This document shows, piece by piece, positions 43,118 through 52,705 of a stretch of 64,000 nt of DNA (positions are counted from its first letter, which is position 1; each line of letters opens with the position of its first letter). The position numbers and the translations under genes were made by a program. The notes beneath the pieces are model-generated. The model had not been told where the DNA came from and did not search any database. It saw only the letters and a program-made list of their open reading frames with translations. Source of the DNA: Streptomyces tsukubensis (lineage in GTDB: Bacteria; Actinomycetota; Actinomycetes; Streptomycetales; Streptomycetaceae); the NCBI RefSeq assembly GCF_003932715.1, contig NZ_CP020700.1, positions 930,001-994,000 on the forward strand, given 5' to 3'.

Positions 43118-43254
43118 CAGCGCTCCTCGTCCGCCGCGAACGTCAACAACCCCTCACGATCTCCATCATGGCGAGCCGTCCGGCCCGGGGAGGCCGGAAC
43201 ACCGAGGTTCTCCGATGTTCTCGGGGGTCTTCGAGTTCTGCGGGTTTCGCCCGG

Positions 43255-43887
43255 TCAACAACCGGAGTTCGCCCGGGAAACGCCCGAACGGAGCCGGGGT
43301 CGGGGGCGGAGCCGGGGGCGAGGGCGGTGCGGGCCGGGGCCGGACGGGTCCGGCGGGTCCGGTCCGGAGTTCTCCAGATCGGCCCGCATCCCGTAGCGCA
43401 GTTCGCGCAGGAGTCCCCAGAGGGCGTCGATCTCCTTCCGGGCCGCGTCGAGGGTGTCGTCCGGCCGCGGGGCGCCGTCGTCGAGACGCCGGAGCCTGCC
43501 GTAGACGGCGCCGAGCGCCCGGGCGACCTCGCCGACCGGGGCGAGTACGGGGTCGGGCAGCCGCATCTGGGCCCCCGCGTACACGTCCCGGTGCAGATCC
43601 CGGGCCTCGGTCAGACGCTGCCGTACGGTGCCCGGATCCTCCGCGCGGATCAGGGCGTGCAACTGGTCGGTGAGGGCCGCCAGATACTGCCGTGAGGCAC
43701 TGTTGAGCGCGGTGTAACAGGCCCTCCGCTCCTCGGCGTCCCTGGCCAGGGCCTGCGTGCGTTCGGCCCGTTCCTGCTCGCGCCTGCGGCCGCGGTCGGC
43801 GGCGCACTGGGTGAGCAGGGCCGACAGCAGGGTCCCCAGCACCCCGACGACGGCCACGATCAGCGTGCCCGCACTGTTGACGTCCAT
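43255..43887 (-). CDS. Membrane-anchored coiled-coil protein of unknown function
   Basis: The 210-residue protein has one N-terminal membrane segment (TLIVAVVGVLGTLLSALLTQ), a charged Arg/Glu coiled coil (RGRRREQERAERTQALARDAEERR), helices, and a Pro/Arg-rich tail (PDPPDPSGPGPHRPRPRLRP). No known family. The ATG at 43887 has GGGGGAGGG upstream. It is divergent from a TetR gene across a palindromic operator, so the repressor may control it. Confidence 0.7.
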   Translation of the reverse strand: MDVNSAGTLIVAVVGVLGTLLSALLTQCAADRGRRREQERAERTQALARDAEERRACYTALNSASRQYLAALTDQLHALIRAEDPGTVRQRLTEARDLHRDVYAGAQMRLPDPVLAPVGEVARALGAVYGRLRRLDDGAPRPDDTLDAARKEIDALWGLLRELRYGMRADLENSGPDPPDPSGPGPHRPRPRLRPRPRLRSGVSRANSGC

Positions 43888-44005
43888 CGCCCTCCCCCGG
43901 GTAGCCCAGCCCGCCCACCAGCGAAGCGGCGCCGTACCCGGTGGGGGAACCCCGTGCCCGCGGACCGACCGGCCTTCGACCGGCCTCCGCCCTGCCCACC
44001 CCCGA

Positions 44006-44040
44006 ACCAGTGGGGTGTACTGGCAGTACACCCCACTGGT
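44006..44040. promoter_or_regulatory. Perfect 16-bp inverted repeat, TetR operator
   Basis: ACCAGTGGGGTGTACT (44006-44021), spacer GGC, exact complement AGTACACCCCACTGGT (44025-44040). A third GTGTACT half-site follows at 44041-44047. The site ends 16 bp before the TetR ATG (44057), overlapping the TACTCT (44044-44049) candidate -10. It is the likely operator for autoregulation and for the divergent 43887 gene. Confidence 0.75.
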
Positions 44041-44056
44041 GTGTACTCTCGGTCCC

Positions 44057-44656
44057 ATGAACCCACCCCTCCCCCGCTTCGAACGTCTGGCACCGGAACG
44101 GCGGGCCGAGATCCTGGCCGTCTCCCGGAGCCGGTTCGCCGAGCACGGGCCGCAGAACGCCTCGTACAACAAGATCATCGAAGCGGCGGGCATCTCGAAG
44201 ACCGCCGCCTACCACTACTTCGACGGCAGGGACGACCTCCTCGCGGCCGTACTGGAGGACGTACGGGAACGGCTGCTCCGGGCCCTGGGGCCATGGACCC
44301 CGGCCGAGGACGCCGCCGCCTTCTGGGCCCGGCTGGAGACCGGTACCGACACACTCACCTCGCATCTGCTCGGGCATCCCGACGATCTGGCCCTCGCGGA
44401 GGCCGCCGCCGCCCTGGACGGAGGTGCGGCATGGCAGGGCTGGTTCGCCGCCCTGGTCGCCGACGGACAGCGGCTCGGCGCCATCCGGACCGACCTGGAC
44501 CAGGAGTTGCTGGTCTCCGCGACGGTCGCCGTCATCGGAGCCGCCGACCTCTGGGCGCTCACCGCCCTGGCCGGCGGCCGGCGGCCCGATCGCGCGCAGG
44601 TCTGGTCCCTGCTCCGCGGACTGTGGGGCCGGGAAGGGGACCCGCATGCGCACTGA
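44057..44656 (+). CDS. TetR-family transcriptional regulator
   Basis: Predicted repressor of itself and its neighbours. The 199-residue protein has the N-terminal HTH (ILAVSRSRFAEHGPQNASYNKIIEAAGISKTAAYHYFDGRDDLL) and a helical ligand domain. The ATG at 44057 has no Shine-Dalgarno sequence but a TACTCT -10 ending 7 bp upstream, so it is probably leaderless. It is followed by a membrane protein gene that overlaps its stop. Confidence 0.9.
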   Translation: MNPPLPRFERLAPERRAEILAVSRSRFAEHGPQNASYNKIIEAAGISKTAAYHYFDGRDDLLAAVLEDVRERLLRALGPWTPAEDAAAFWARLETGTDTLTSHLLGHPDDLALAEAAAALDGGAAWQGWFAALVADGQRLGAIRTDLDQELLVSATVAVIGAADLWALTALAGGRRPDRAQVWSLLRGLWGREGDPHAH

Positions 44657-45269
44657 CCTCGCCGTGGACTGGGAGATTCCGTCCACCCCGGACGGCCCCG
44701 GCGGTCTGCTGGAGCGGTTCATGGGGCCGGGCAAGTCCCGCTCCGAGTCGGCCGTGGAGGTGGCCGGCGGAGCCCTGTGCGCCGGTCTGCTCGCCGCCGG
44801 CCTCTGGTCCCCCGCCGCGTCCGGGATACGGGAGTCCTGGTCCACCCTCCAGCTCGTGGTCGTGGCCGCCGCCGGACTCGACCTCGTCGGCGGCATCCTC
44901 ACCAACGCGACGAACGCGGCGAAGCGCTGGTACCACCGGCAGGCCGCGACCGCCCGCAGGACCCGGCTCGTGTTCGTCGCGGCGCACCTGCTGCACCTGG
45001 CCGTGGTCGGCGCGGTCGTCCTGGAAGGCGATGCGGTGTGGGCGTCCGGCAACGCCGCGCTGCTTCTGGGCGGCGCCGTGGCGGTGGAGTTCGCGCCCGT
45101 CCAGCTCAAGCGGCCGGTGGCGATGGGGCTGTGGACCGCGGCCGTGCTCGTCAATCTGTTCTGGCTGACGGTCCCCGCGGCCCTGGTGTGGTTCGCCCCG
45201 CTGTTCTTCCTCAAGCTGCTGGTGTGCCACCTCGTCCCCGAGGCGCCGCTGAGGCACCGCGATGGCTGA
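44646..45269 (+). CDS. Integral membrane protein of unknown function
   Basis: The 207-residue protein has five or six membrane segments (AGGALCAGLLAAGLW, LQLVVVAAAGLDLVGGIL, LVFVAAHLLHLAVVGAVVL, AALLLGGAVAVEFAPV, MGLWTAAVLVNLFWLTVPAALVWFAPLFFLKLLV). Family not recognised. It overlaps the TetR gene by 11 bp, so it is translationally coupled and a plausible target or effector of that regulator, such as a transporter-like or transmembrane enzyme. Confidence 0.75.
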   Translation: MRTDLAVDWEIPSTPDGPGGLLERFMGPGKSRSESAVEVAGGALCAGLLAAGLWSPAASGIRESWSTLQLVVVAAAGLDLVGGILTNATNAAKRWYHRQAATARRTRLVFVAAHLLHLAVVGAVVLEGDAVWASGNAALLLGGAVAVEFAPVQLKRPVAMGLWTAAVLVNLFWLTVPAALVWFAPLFFLKLLVCHLVPEAPLRHRDG

Positions 45270-45882
45270 GTCCGGCGGACCGCCGGTCCTCGACGATACG
45301 GCCTCCGTGGCGGCCTGCCGCACCGTCCTGAGCGCGGCCTTCGCCGCGGAGCCCGCGACCCGGTGGATCTGCGGCGGCTCCGCGACGACGGTCCGGGAGC
45401 GCTGGTTCGCCACCACGCTGGCCGCCCATGCCACACTGCCCGGCGGACGCCGGCTGAGCCTCGCCGAGGACGGGGAGCCGGTCGCCGCCGCGGTCCTGAC
45501 ACCTCCGGGCAGCACCCCGGCCGGGCGCGCCCGGGCCGCCTGGGCGGTCCGCACCGCGGTCGGCTGCGGACCGGCGGCCCTGACCCGGACCCTGCGCTAT
45601 CTGGACGCCACCGAGTCCACGGCCCCGGCGGGCGCCTGGACCCTGGAGTTCCTGGGCGTCGTCCCGGCCCGGCGGGGCCGGGGCGCGGGCAGCCGCCTGC
45701 TGGCCCGCGCCCTGGCGGGACTGCACCCCCCGGGCGGTGTCTTCCTCACCACCGCGGACCCCGCCAACGAGCCGCTGTACCGGCGGTTCGGGTTCCTGAC
45801 GCTGCGCAGCATCCCCGTCGGGCCGCTGACCACCACCGCGATGTGGCGGCCTGCAGGGCAGGGGGACGCCACGGTCCGGTGA
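45262..45882 (+). CDS. GNAT-family N-acetyltransferase
   Basis: Transfers an acetyl group from acetyl-CoA to an amine; the acceptor is unknown. The 206-residue protein has the acetyl-CoA motif A in [24 protein letters not shown] (the RxxGxG/A signature is RRGRGAG) and motif B in FLTTADPANEPLYRRFGF. The ATG at 45262 overlaps the preceding gene by 8 bp, so it belongs to the TetR-led operon. Confidence 0.88.
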   Translation: MAESGGPPVLDDTASVAACRTVLSAAFAAEPATRWICGGSATTVRERWFATTLAAHATLPGGRRLSLAEDGEPVAAAVLTPPGSTPAGRARAAWAVRTAVGCGPAALTRTLRYLDATESTAPAGAWTLEFLGVVPARRGRGAGSRLLARALAGLHPPGGVFLTTADPANEPLYRRFGFLTLRSIPVGPLTTTAMWRPAGQGDATVR

Positions 45883-45933
45883 TCCGGCCCCGGACCACGA
45901 GCCGTCCACGGAGAGCGGTCAACGGAGGGACCG

Positions 45934-46590
45934 TCAGCGGAGGGGCCGGGCGCTGACCATCGCGTCGTGGAGTTCCCCGGGAGTGACCGCCGGAGGCAGC
46001 GGCACCCCGCCCCGCTCCCCGTCCGCGCGGCAGGCCTCGACAAGCAGCGCCACCAGCCGCTTCCAGGCGCCGGGCGCCGCGTCCCGGGTGGCCCTCAGCA
46101 CCCCCGCGTTGGCCATCAGGAAGAGCATGACGTCCCCGCTGGTCACTCCGGGCCGCAGCCGCCCCTGCTCGCACGCCCGCCCGATCAGGGTGTCCAGGGC
46201 CGTGAGGGCACGCGTCCTGGGCTCCTCCATGCCAGGGGAGCCCGGGAAGCAGGCGGTGAAGGCCTCGGTCACGCCCCGGTCCGCCGCCTGCATCGCGCAG
46301 GCCCGCTCCACGAACCACTGGAAGCCGTCCCAGGGATCGCTGCGCCGCAGCGCCTGTTCGGCCAGTTCGGCGAGGTCGTCGAGGCGGTCCGCCAGCACCG
46401 CCTCGACCAGGGAATCCCGGTCGGGAAAGCGGCGGTAGAGGGTGGCGATGTTCACTCCGGCGCGGCGCGCGATGTCGTCCAGCGGCGCGCCCAGCCCGCG
46501 CTCGGCGAAGACCTCGCGCGCCGCCGCCACCAGCCGCTCCCGGTTGGCCTCCGCGTCCCGCCGCAGTCCTCTGCCCCGACCCGATGTCAT
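45934..46590 (-). CDS. TetR-family transcriptional regulator
   Basis: The 218-residue protein has HTH sequence REVFAERGLGAPLDDIARRAGVNIATLYRRFPDRDSLVEAVL and a helical C-terminal domain of the AcrR/TetR_C type. It is divergent from the DoxX-like gene and probably represses it. The ATG at 46590 has no Shine-Dalgarno sequence and looks leaderless. Confidence 0.9.
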   Translation of the reverse strand: MTSGRGRGLRRDAEANRERLVAAAREVFAERGLGAPLDDIARRAGVNIATLYRRFPDRDSLVEAVLADRLDDLAELAEQALRRSDPWDGFQWFVERACAMQAADRGVTEAFTACFPGSPGMEEPRTRALTALDTLIGRACEQGRLRPGVTSGDVMLFLMANAGVLRATRDAAPGAWKRLVALLVEACRADGERGGVPLPPAVTPGELHDAMVSARPLR

Positions 46591-46596
46591 GCCCCG

Positions 46597-46602
46597 AGTC
46601 TA
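46597..46602 (-). promoter_or_regulatory. Candidate -10 of the leaderless TetR gene
   Basis: TAGACT on the minus strand ends 6 bases before the ATG at 46590, placing transcription start at the ATG. No ribosome site precedes it. The -35 is not obvious. Confidence 0.4.
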
Positions 46603-46720
46603 CGGAGCGGGCCCGGCGCCCGGCCGGGACCCCGCCCAGGAAAGCGCAGGATGCACTGCACTTCTGTTACGGTGACGCCACAAAAACGCAGTCACCCCTT
46701 CACTTAATGGAGTGCATGTC

Positions 46721-47143
46721 GTGAACACCGTTCTCCGAGGCGCCCGGGTGGTGCTGGTGCTGCTCTTCACCGCGGCGGGCACCATGAAACTGACCCTCTC
46801 CCAGGAGGCCCTGCTTCCCCTGATGCCGTGGGTGGACGCCGTCCCGATGGGAGCGGTGCGCGGCATCGGCGCCCTCGAAGTCCTGGGCGCGGCGGGGCTG
46901 GTGCTGCCCTCCCTCGTTCCGGCCGCCGCGCTGTTGCTGCCGCTCGCCGCGGGTGGGCTCGCCCTGCTGATCGCGGGCGGCGGAGCCCTTCACATCAGCC
47001 GGGGCGAGTACCCCCAGAGCGCCGGGAACGCGGTGGTGCTGGCGCTCGCGATCCTGGTCGCCCGCTGCGGCCCGGCGCCCCTGCCCGGCCGGACCGGCCG
47101 GACCGGCCGGACCGCGCGGCTGTGCGGCGAACGCGCCGGGTGA
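46721..47143 (+). CDS. DoxX-like membrane protein
   Basis: The 140-residue protein has four membrane segments (VVLVLLFTAAGTMKL, IGALEVLGAAGLVLPSL, PAAALLLPLAAGGLALLIAGGGAL, GNAVVLALAILVARCG), as in the DoxX/DoxD family, members of which have been linked to redox stress in actinobacteria. The GTG at 46721 is chosen because GGAG lies 8 bases upstream; GTG 46712 is less likely. The C-terminus has a GRTGRTGRT repeat from tandem 9-bp DNA units. TetR control is inferred from divergence. Confidence 0.82.
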   Translation: MNTVLRGARVVLVLLFTAAGTMKLTLSQEALLPLMPWVDAVPMGAVRGIGALEVLGAAGLVLPSLVPAAALLLPLAAGGLALLIAGGGALHISRGEYPQSAGNAVVLALAILVARCGPAPLPGRTGRTGRTARLCGERAG

Positions 47144-47182
47144 CACACCCCGTCCGGGAGCGGACTTCCGGACGCCCGGCGG

Positions 47183-47214
47183 CCCGGTAAGGGGCGGGGG
47201 CTCCCGGTAAGGGG
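47183..47214. repeat. Tandem 12-bp direct repeat, two turns apart
   Basis: CCCGGTAAGGGG occurs exactly at 47183-47194 and 47203-47214, 20 bp centre to centre. It lies 68 bp upstream of the secreted-protein ATG (47282). It could be a tandem activator site. No regulator is assigned. Confidence 0.4.
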
Positions 47215-47281
47215 GCTGCCGTACGGCTCCGGCACATGGCAGGGTGCCTTCTGCTCGTACGACGATCCGGAGGGGACGAGA

Positions 47282-48316
47282 ATGCGCAGAAGGGCACTGC
47301 TCCAGGGCGTGTTGGCGGTCGGGGCCGCCGCGGCGGGCGGTACGGTCACGGGCCGGCCCGCGGCCGCCGCCACGAACTATCTGATCGTCACCGTCGAGCA
47401 GTCCGCCAACCAGATCCAGCGTTTCAGCAACGGCACCACCAACTGGAACGGCACCCCGGACTGGTACTGGTCCGCCCCGGCCGCGGACAACTCCTCACCG
47501 TGGTACCGCCTGTCCGACGTCAAACGCCGTCTCACCGCGCACTGGGGCGCTGTGCTCGTGTGCACGTCGTCCGGCACCTCCGACCTCGGCGGTCGCGCGG
47601 CGATGATCCGCGAAAGCGACAAAGAGATCGTCTGGTCCACGATCGTTCCCGGGAATCCGCACTCCATCGAGCGGATCGACGGATACGGGGCGATCGTCAC
47701 CGCCTCCTCCCGGGCCAGGGTCTTCGGCACCACCAAGAACGACTGGCAGAACGGCGGCGGGATCAACGTCTTCGTACCGGCCACTCCGGGCGGAACCCCG
47801 TCCACCTCGTTCGCCGACAGCATCAGCGTCGGCTTCCCCGGAGCCCACGGCGTGTGGTGGGACGACGTGCACGAACTGCTGGTGGCGACCGGCAAGAACG
47901 AACTGCGCGCCTACCGGCTGGTGACGAACGCCGGAGGTGTCATCACCGGTCTGTCCCTGGAGACGTCGCTGGCGCTGATCGGCGTGGGTCACGACGTCCT
48001 GCCCGACTACTTCTCGGACAAGATCTTCTACACGGTGGGCGGCGACAGCAGCAATCCCGGCCGGGGCATCTGGGAGACCACGCTCGTCCGGGACGCCTCG
48101 GCCGGAACCTGGAGCTTCGCCGCACCCACCAGGATCCACGACTGGCTGTTCACCAAGTCCTACAGCAGACTCCCCGACGGAACGGGGTTCTGGCAGGACG
48201 CTCCGAACGCGAACGAGTGGTGGAGCGACACGATCGGCTTCTCCGGCCGGGCCGATTCGGTCCGCACCGGCGCCCGCTTCTACAAGGCCAGATTCTGGTC
48301 CCACACCCTCAGCTGA
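47282..48316 (+). CDS. Secreted protein, beta-propeller-like (DUF6528-like)
   Basis: The 344-residue protein has an N-terminal signal MRRRALLQGVLAVGAAAAGG with a twin-arginine-like RRxLLQ motif, so Tat export is possible. The mature part repeats short WD-like beta segments (LIVTVEQSANQIQRFS, AVLVCTSSGTSDLGGRAAMI, GAIVTASSRARVFGTTKNDW, ELLVATGKNELRAYRLV), like a strictosidine-synthase-like or pyrrolo-type propeller. I recall the family as DUF6528. It ends one base before the convergent kinase stop. Confidence 0.72.
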   Translation: MRRRALLQGVLAVGAAAAGGTVTGRPAAAATNYLIVTVEQSANQIQRFSNGTTNWNGTPDWYWSAPAADNSSPWYRLSDVKRRLTAHWGAVLVCTSSGTSDLGGRAAMIRESDKEIVWSTIVPGNPHSIERIDGYGAIVTASSRARVFGTTKNDWQNGGGINVFVPATPGGTPSTSFADSISVGFPGAHGVWWDDVHELLVATGKNELRAYRLVTNAGGVITGLSLETSLALIGVGHDVLPDYFSDKIFYTVGGDSSNPGRGIWETTLVRDASAGTWSFAAPTRIHDWLFTKSYSRLPDGTGFWQDAPNANEWWSDTIGFSGRADSVRTGARFYKARFWSHTLS

Positions 48317-48317
48317 C

Positions 48318-50510
48318 TCACTTCACCTGGTCGAAGCGGCCGAGATACCGGAACGCCCCCTTCTGGACCCGGTACAGGAACGCCGACGACTCCATCCGGA
48401 GCGCATGGGTGCCGTCCTGGGCGAAGCGGAGCGGTTTGGCCACTCCCGCGTAGGAGGAGCGGAAGATCCGTTCGGCGACATCACCCGCTTCGACGGAGGT
48501 CCGCGATCCGAACGCGACGAGGGCGGCGGCGATCAGTCCCACCGCGTCATGGGCTTCGGCGGACCAGCGGGCCGGGGCCGTACCGTACTTCTCCCGGTAG
48601 GCGGTGGTGAACGCCCGGGCGGCCTTCGTACCGGCCGACTGCGGCTCGGTGTAGGGCGCTTCGAACACCCAGCCCTCGGCAGCGCTCCCGGCCGCTTTCA
48701 GGAACTCCGGCCGCATCGCGGGCTCGAAGCCCGCGCACGTCCCCCTGAATCCGGCCGCGGCGAGCGCGCGGGCACAGGCCGCGGCGCGGACCGCGGAGGT
48801 ACCGGCGAAGACCACGGCCTGCGGCCGGGTCTCCAGCGCCTCGCGGACCACCGCCGTGAAAGCATCCCGGTCCGCGGGCTGCGGATGTACGGACACCGCG
48901 CCGCCGCTGTCCGAGTTCGGCGGCGCCTCCTTCAGTTCCCGGCTCAAGGACCGGGCCGCCGCGCCCGCGGCGGTGTCCTCGACGACGGCCGTACGGCGGC
49001 TGTCGGCCACCCAGGTCAGATAGGAGATCACCGGTCCGACGCGGAACGAGGAGGACGCCCGGACGGCGGCCAGGGTACGGGCGTCCGCCAGGCCCAGCCC
49101 CACCTCGTCCGGGTCCGGCGAGACGAGGAGGAACGGCATCGACGCCTCGGTGTACCGGCCTGCGGCGGCGCGGACGGCGGCGACGCTGCTGGGACCGATC
49201 ACCGCGCAGACGGCAGGGTTCGCGACCAGGCTCCGGGCGACCGCATCGGCACGTCCGGCTTCGCCCCGGTCGTCCCGGACGGTGAGGGCGAGCCGGAAGG
49301 GCACGTCCTTGCGGGCGTTGTGACCGGCGATCGCGATCCGCGCCCCGCGCTCCTGCGCCGTACCGATGTCCCGGGTACTGCCGGACAGATCCGCCTGGAG
49401 TGCGATCGTACGGGTCGGCACCGGGCGGTCGGTCCCCTGGCCGCCCCGGTCGCGGAGCACCGGCCACAGGGCCGCGGTGGCGCCGGAGGCGGCGACGGCC
49501 AGGACCGAGCCGCCGATCGTCAGGGCCCTGCGCCGGGTGGGCCGCGGCAGCGCACCGACCGTCGGCGGCTCGGTGGCGGACACCTCGGCGGGCGCCGGGG
49601 CCGGGCGGGGCGGCGGGTCCAGCGCCCGCGCCGAGCGGTCGGCCACCAGGCGCAGCACCTCGGGCGGCAGCCAGTCCTCGCCGCCCGCTCCCCCGGCGGC
49701 CTCGCAGATCGCCCGGAGTCCGGCAGCGGTGGGCCGCCGCGCGGGCTCCTTGGCCAGACATCCGGCGATCGCCCCCGCCAGTTCCGGCGGCACCCGCGCG
49801 TCGAGCCCTTCGAGATCGGGCTCCTCGTGGACCGTACGGTAGAGGACCGCGCCGGGGTCCCCGGTTCCGAACGGCCGCCGCCCGGTCGCGGCATAGGCCA
49901 GCACGCAGCCGAGTGCGAAGAGGTCACCGGGCGGGGCCGGTTCGCCGCCCGCGGTCCGGGTCTGCTCGGGGGCGAGATACCCGGGTGTGCCGACCACCGC
50001 GTCCGGGGCGGTGAGCACCGCCGCCCCCGCGCCCCGGGCGATCCCGAAGTCGATCAGCCGGGGGCCGTCGAGGGCGAGCAGGATATTGCCGGGTTTGACG
50101 TCCCGGTGCACCAGCCCCGCCGCGTGCACCTCGGCGAGTGCGTGCGCCAGCCGGGCCCCGAGCACGGCGACCGTCCGGAGCGGCAGCGCCCCGAGCAGGG
50201 CCACCGCCTCGGCGACGGACGGGCCCGGCACAAAGGCACCGGCCAGCCAGGGCGCGGCGGCCTCGGTGTCGGCCGCCGTCACCGGAACCGTCCACGGTCC
50301 CCTCAGCCCCGCCGCCAGCTGAACCTCGCGGCGGAAGCGGGCCCGGAACGCCGGATCGGCGGCGTATTCGGCGCGGATCACCTTCAGGGCGACGGGCGTC
50401 CCGTCGGCGGCCCGGGCCAGATAGACCGTGCCCATTCCGCCCGAGCCGAGGCGGGCGAGCAGCCGGTGCCCGCCGAGCGACTCGGGGTCCTCGGGACGCA
50501 GTGCGTGCAT
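48318..50510 (-). CDS. Receptor Ser/Thr kinase with periplasmic-binding-protein sensor (copy 1)
   Basis: Membrane receptor kinase. The 730-residue protein has a cytoplasmic PknB-type kinase domain (about 12-275; LGSGGMGTVYLAR, ALKVI with Lys about 43, LVHRDVKPGNILL, DFGIARG, GYLAPEQ), a Pro-rich linker, one membrane segment (ALTIGGSVLAVAASGATAAL, about 330-350) and an extracellular type I periplasmic-binding domain of the amino-acid (LivK-like) class (IALQADLSGSTRDIGTAQERGARIAI, AVIGPSSVAAVRAAA, AVVFAGTSAVRA, KYGTAPARWSAEAHDAVGLIA). All kinase catalytic residues are intact. Ligand unknown. It is paralogous to the next gene. Confidence 0.9.
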   Translation of the reverse strand: MHALRPEDPESLGGHRLLARLGSGGMGTVYLARAADGTPVALKVIRAEYAADPAFRARFRREVQLAAGLRGPWTVPVTAADTEAAAPWLAGAFVPGPSVAEAVALLGALPLRTVAVLGARLAHALAEVHAAGLVHRDVKPGNILLALDGPRLIDFGIARGAGAAVLTAPDAVVGTPGYLAPEQTRTAGGEPAPPGDLFALGCVLAYAATGRRPFGTGDPGAVLYRTVHEEPDLEGLDARVPPELAGAIAGCLAKEPARRPTAAGLRAICEAAGGAGGEDWLPPEVLRLVADRSARALDPPPRPAPAPAEVSATEPPTVGALPRPTRRRALTIGGSVLAVAASGATAALWPVLRDRGGQGTDRPVPTRTIALQADLSGSTRDIGTAQERGARIAIAGHNARKDVPFRLALTVRDDRGEAGRADAVARSLVANPAVCAVIGPSSVAAVRAAAGRYTEASMPFLLVSPDPDEVGLGLADARTLAAVRASSSFRVGPVISYLTWVADSRRTAVVEDTAAGAAARSLSRELKEAPPNSDSGGAVSVHPQPADRDAFTAVVREALETRPQAVVFAGTSAVRAAACARALAAAGFRGTCAGFEPAMRPEFLKAAGSAAEGWVFEAPYTEPQSAGTKAARAFTTAYREKYGTAPARWSAEAHDAVGLIAAALVAFGSRTSVEAGDVAERIFRSSYAGVAKPLRFAQDGTHALRMESSAFLYRVQKGAFRYLGRFDQVK

Positions 50511-50579
50511 GGGTCCTTCCCTTGTTGTCCTGGGGCGTGTCCCGGCCGGGCGGCCCGCTGTCCGTGCCGTGCCGTGCCG

Positions 50580-52705
50580 TCAGGTGGGCAGCTTCACCGG
50601 TCCGACGTAGTCGAACCGGCCCTTCCGGACCGCGTAGTGGTGGACGTTCTCGGTCTTCAGATGGCGGCTGTCGTTGTATTCGAAGGTCTGGGTCAGCCCC
50701 TCGAACCGGACCTTGAGCAGGGCGTCGCCCAGTTCCCGGCGGCCGGTGCCGGGCCGGAGCGCGGTGATCCGGCCGGCCAGCATCCGGATCGCGTCGTACG
50801 TCTCCGCCGCCCCGACGGCGGGAGCGGTGCCGTAGCGCTCGCGGTAGGCGCGGGCGAAGTCCCGTACCGGCTCGGCGTCCGGGCCGATGTACGGGGTGAC
50901 GGCCTGCCAGCCCTCGCCCCGGGCGCCCGCGGCCGCGGTGAAGTCCGGTGTCGCCGAGGACGCGTCGAGGAACCGGGGGCCGGTGAATCCTCGTCCGGCC
51001 AGGGCGCGGGCCACCACGGCGGCCCGTTCGGGGGTGCCGGTGTAGTAGAGGGCGTCGATGCCCTTGCCGAGCATGTCGGCGAGCACGGCGTCGGGCCGCG
51101 CCCGTTCCGGAACCACCCGTACGTACAGGTTCAGCGAGAGGCCGAGCGCCGACATCCTCGCCAGGTACGTCAGCTCCCAGCGGGTGATGCCGCCCACCCG
51201 GTCGATCAGCATTCCCGGCCGCCGGGCGCCCTGCGCGGAGATCGCCGTCATCGTCGCGTAGGCGGTGTAGGGGCGGATCGGGGCGGCCCGGTAGTACCAC
51301 TTCGGGGACCCGAGCAGTGAGGTGTTGCCGGCGGCCAGCGACACTTCGGAGACCGAGACCAGCGGCAGCCGGGCCCGCTCGTACACCTCGACGGCGGCCA
51401 CGGCCGACGCGTACCCGGTCGGGCCGACGACGGCGAGGACGTCCGGATTCCCGGTCAGCCGGCGCGCCGCCGCCACGGCACGGGCCGACTCGCCCTTGTC
51501 GTCCACCACGTCGAGGGCAAGCGTGAACGGGCGGCCGGGTACGGCGTTGAACTCGTCGACGGCCAGTACCGCGGCCCGCTGCTGCGCCGTGCCGTCGGCC
51601 TTCTGCGGACCGCTGAGGTCCGCGTGCAGGCCGATGACCCGCTTCGGAGGGCCCGGGGCCGCCTTCTCGTCGCCGCGCAGACCGGCCCACAGGGCCGCCC
51701 CGCCACCCGCCGCCAGCAGTACGGCGCCACCCGCGGCCACCGTGAGGAACCGGCGCCGCCCCGGCGGGCGCTGCTGCTGTACGACGGTCTCCGGGACGAA
51801 CGTCGGTTCGATGCCCGGCAGCGCCAGCATCGCCTCCGACCGGCGGGCGATCACCAGCACCACCGGATCCGGCAGCCAGTCGATCGTGCCCTCCGGCGCG
51901 TCCCCGGCCAGGGACTCGTCCACCGCGGCGGCCGTGGGCCGCTCGGCCGGGTCCTTGGCGAGACAGCGGCCGAGCAGCTCCCGCAGCCCCTCGTCGTCGA
52001 TGCCGGTCAGATCCGGTGCGTCGTGGACCGTGCGGTACAGCAGCGCGTCCACCGCGCCGGAACCGAACGGCGGCCGGCCGGTGGCGGCGTAGGCCAGTAC
52101 GCAGGCCAGGGAGAAGACATCACTCGCGGATCCGACCGCACCGGCCCTCGCCTGCTCCGGGGAGAGGAAGCCCGGCGAACCCACCACCATCCCCGCCGAC
52201 GTCAGTTCGGTCGCCTCGGCGGCCGTGGAGCGTGCGATACCGAAGTCGATCAGCCGGGGGCCGTCCATCGCCAGCAGGACATTGCCGGGCTTGACGTCCC
52301 GGTGCACCAGGCCCGCCGCGTGCACCGCGGCCAGCGCCCGGGCCAGCACCTTCCCCAGGACCCGTACCGCCCGCGGGGGCAGCGCCCCGCACTCCGCGAC
52401 CGCGTCGGCCAGCGAAGGGCCCGGGACGAACGCCGTGGCGAGCCACGGCGATCCGGCCTCCGTGTCAGCGCCGAGCACCGGCACCACCCAGGGGCTCCGC
52501 ACCCGGCGGGCCGTGGCCACCTCGCGCCGGAACCGGTCCCGGAACGCGTCCTCCGCCGCGAACTCGGGCTGGATGACCTTCACCGCGGCCGGATCGCCGT
52601 TCTCGGCGCGGGCCAGGTAGACCACACCCATGCCGCCCGCGCCCAGGCGGCCCAGCAGCCGGTAGGCACCGAGGCGCGAGGGATCGGACGGAAGGAGCCG
52701 TTCCA

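Noticed and set aside
39875..43396. 1173-codon plus-strand frame antisense to the CHAT gene
   Set aside because: Gly/Arg/Val-rich shadow with no domain. The CHAT motifs on the other strand are clear.
47080..47115. Tandem GGACCGGCC units at the end of the DoxX-like gene, considered as a repeat element
   Set aside because: In frame (Gly-Arg-Thr repeats) and too short to be a mobile or regulatory element.
48405..51320. 971-codon plus-strand frame antisense to the first receptor kinase
   Set aside because: Shadow of the kinase genes, Arg/Gly-rich and motif-free.
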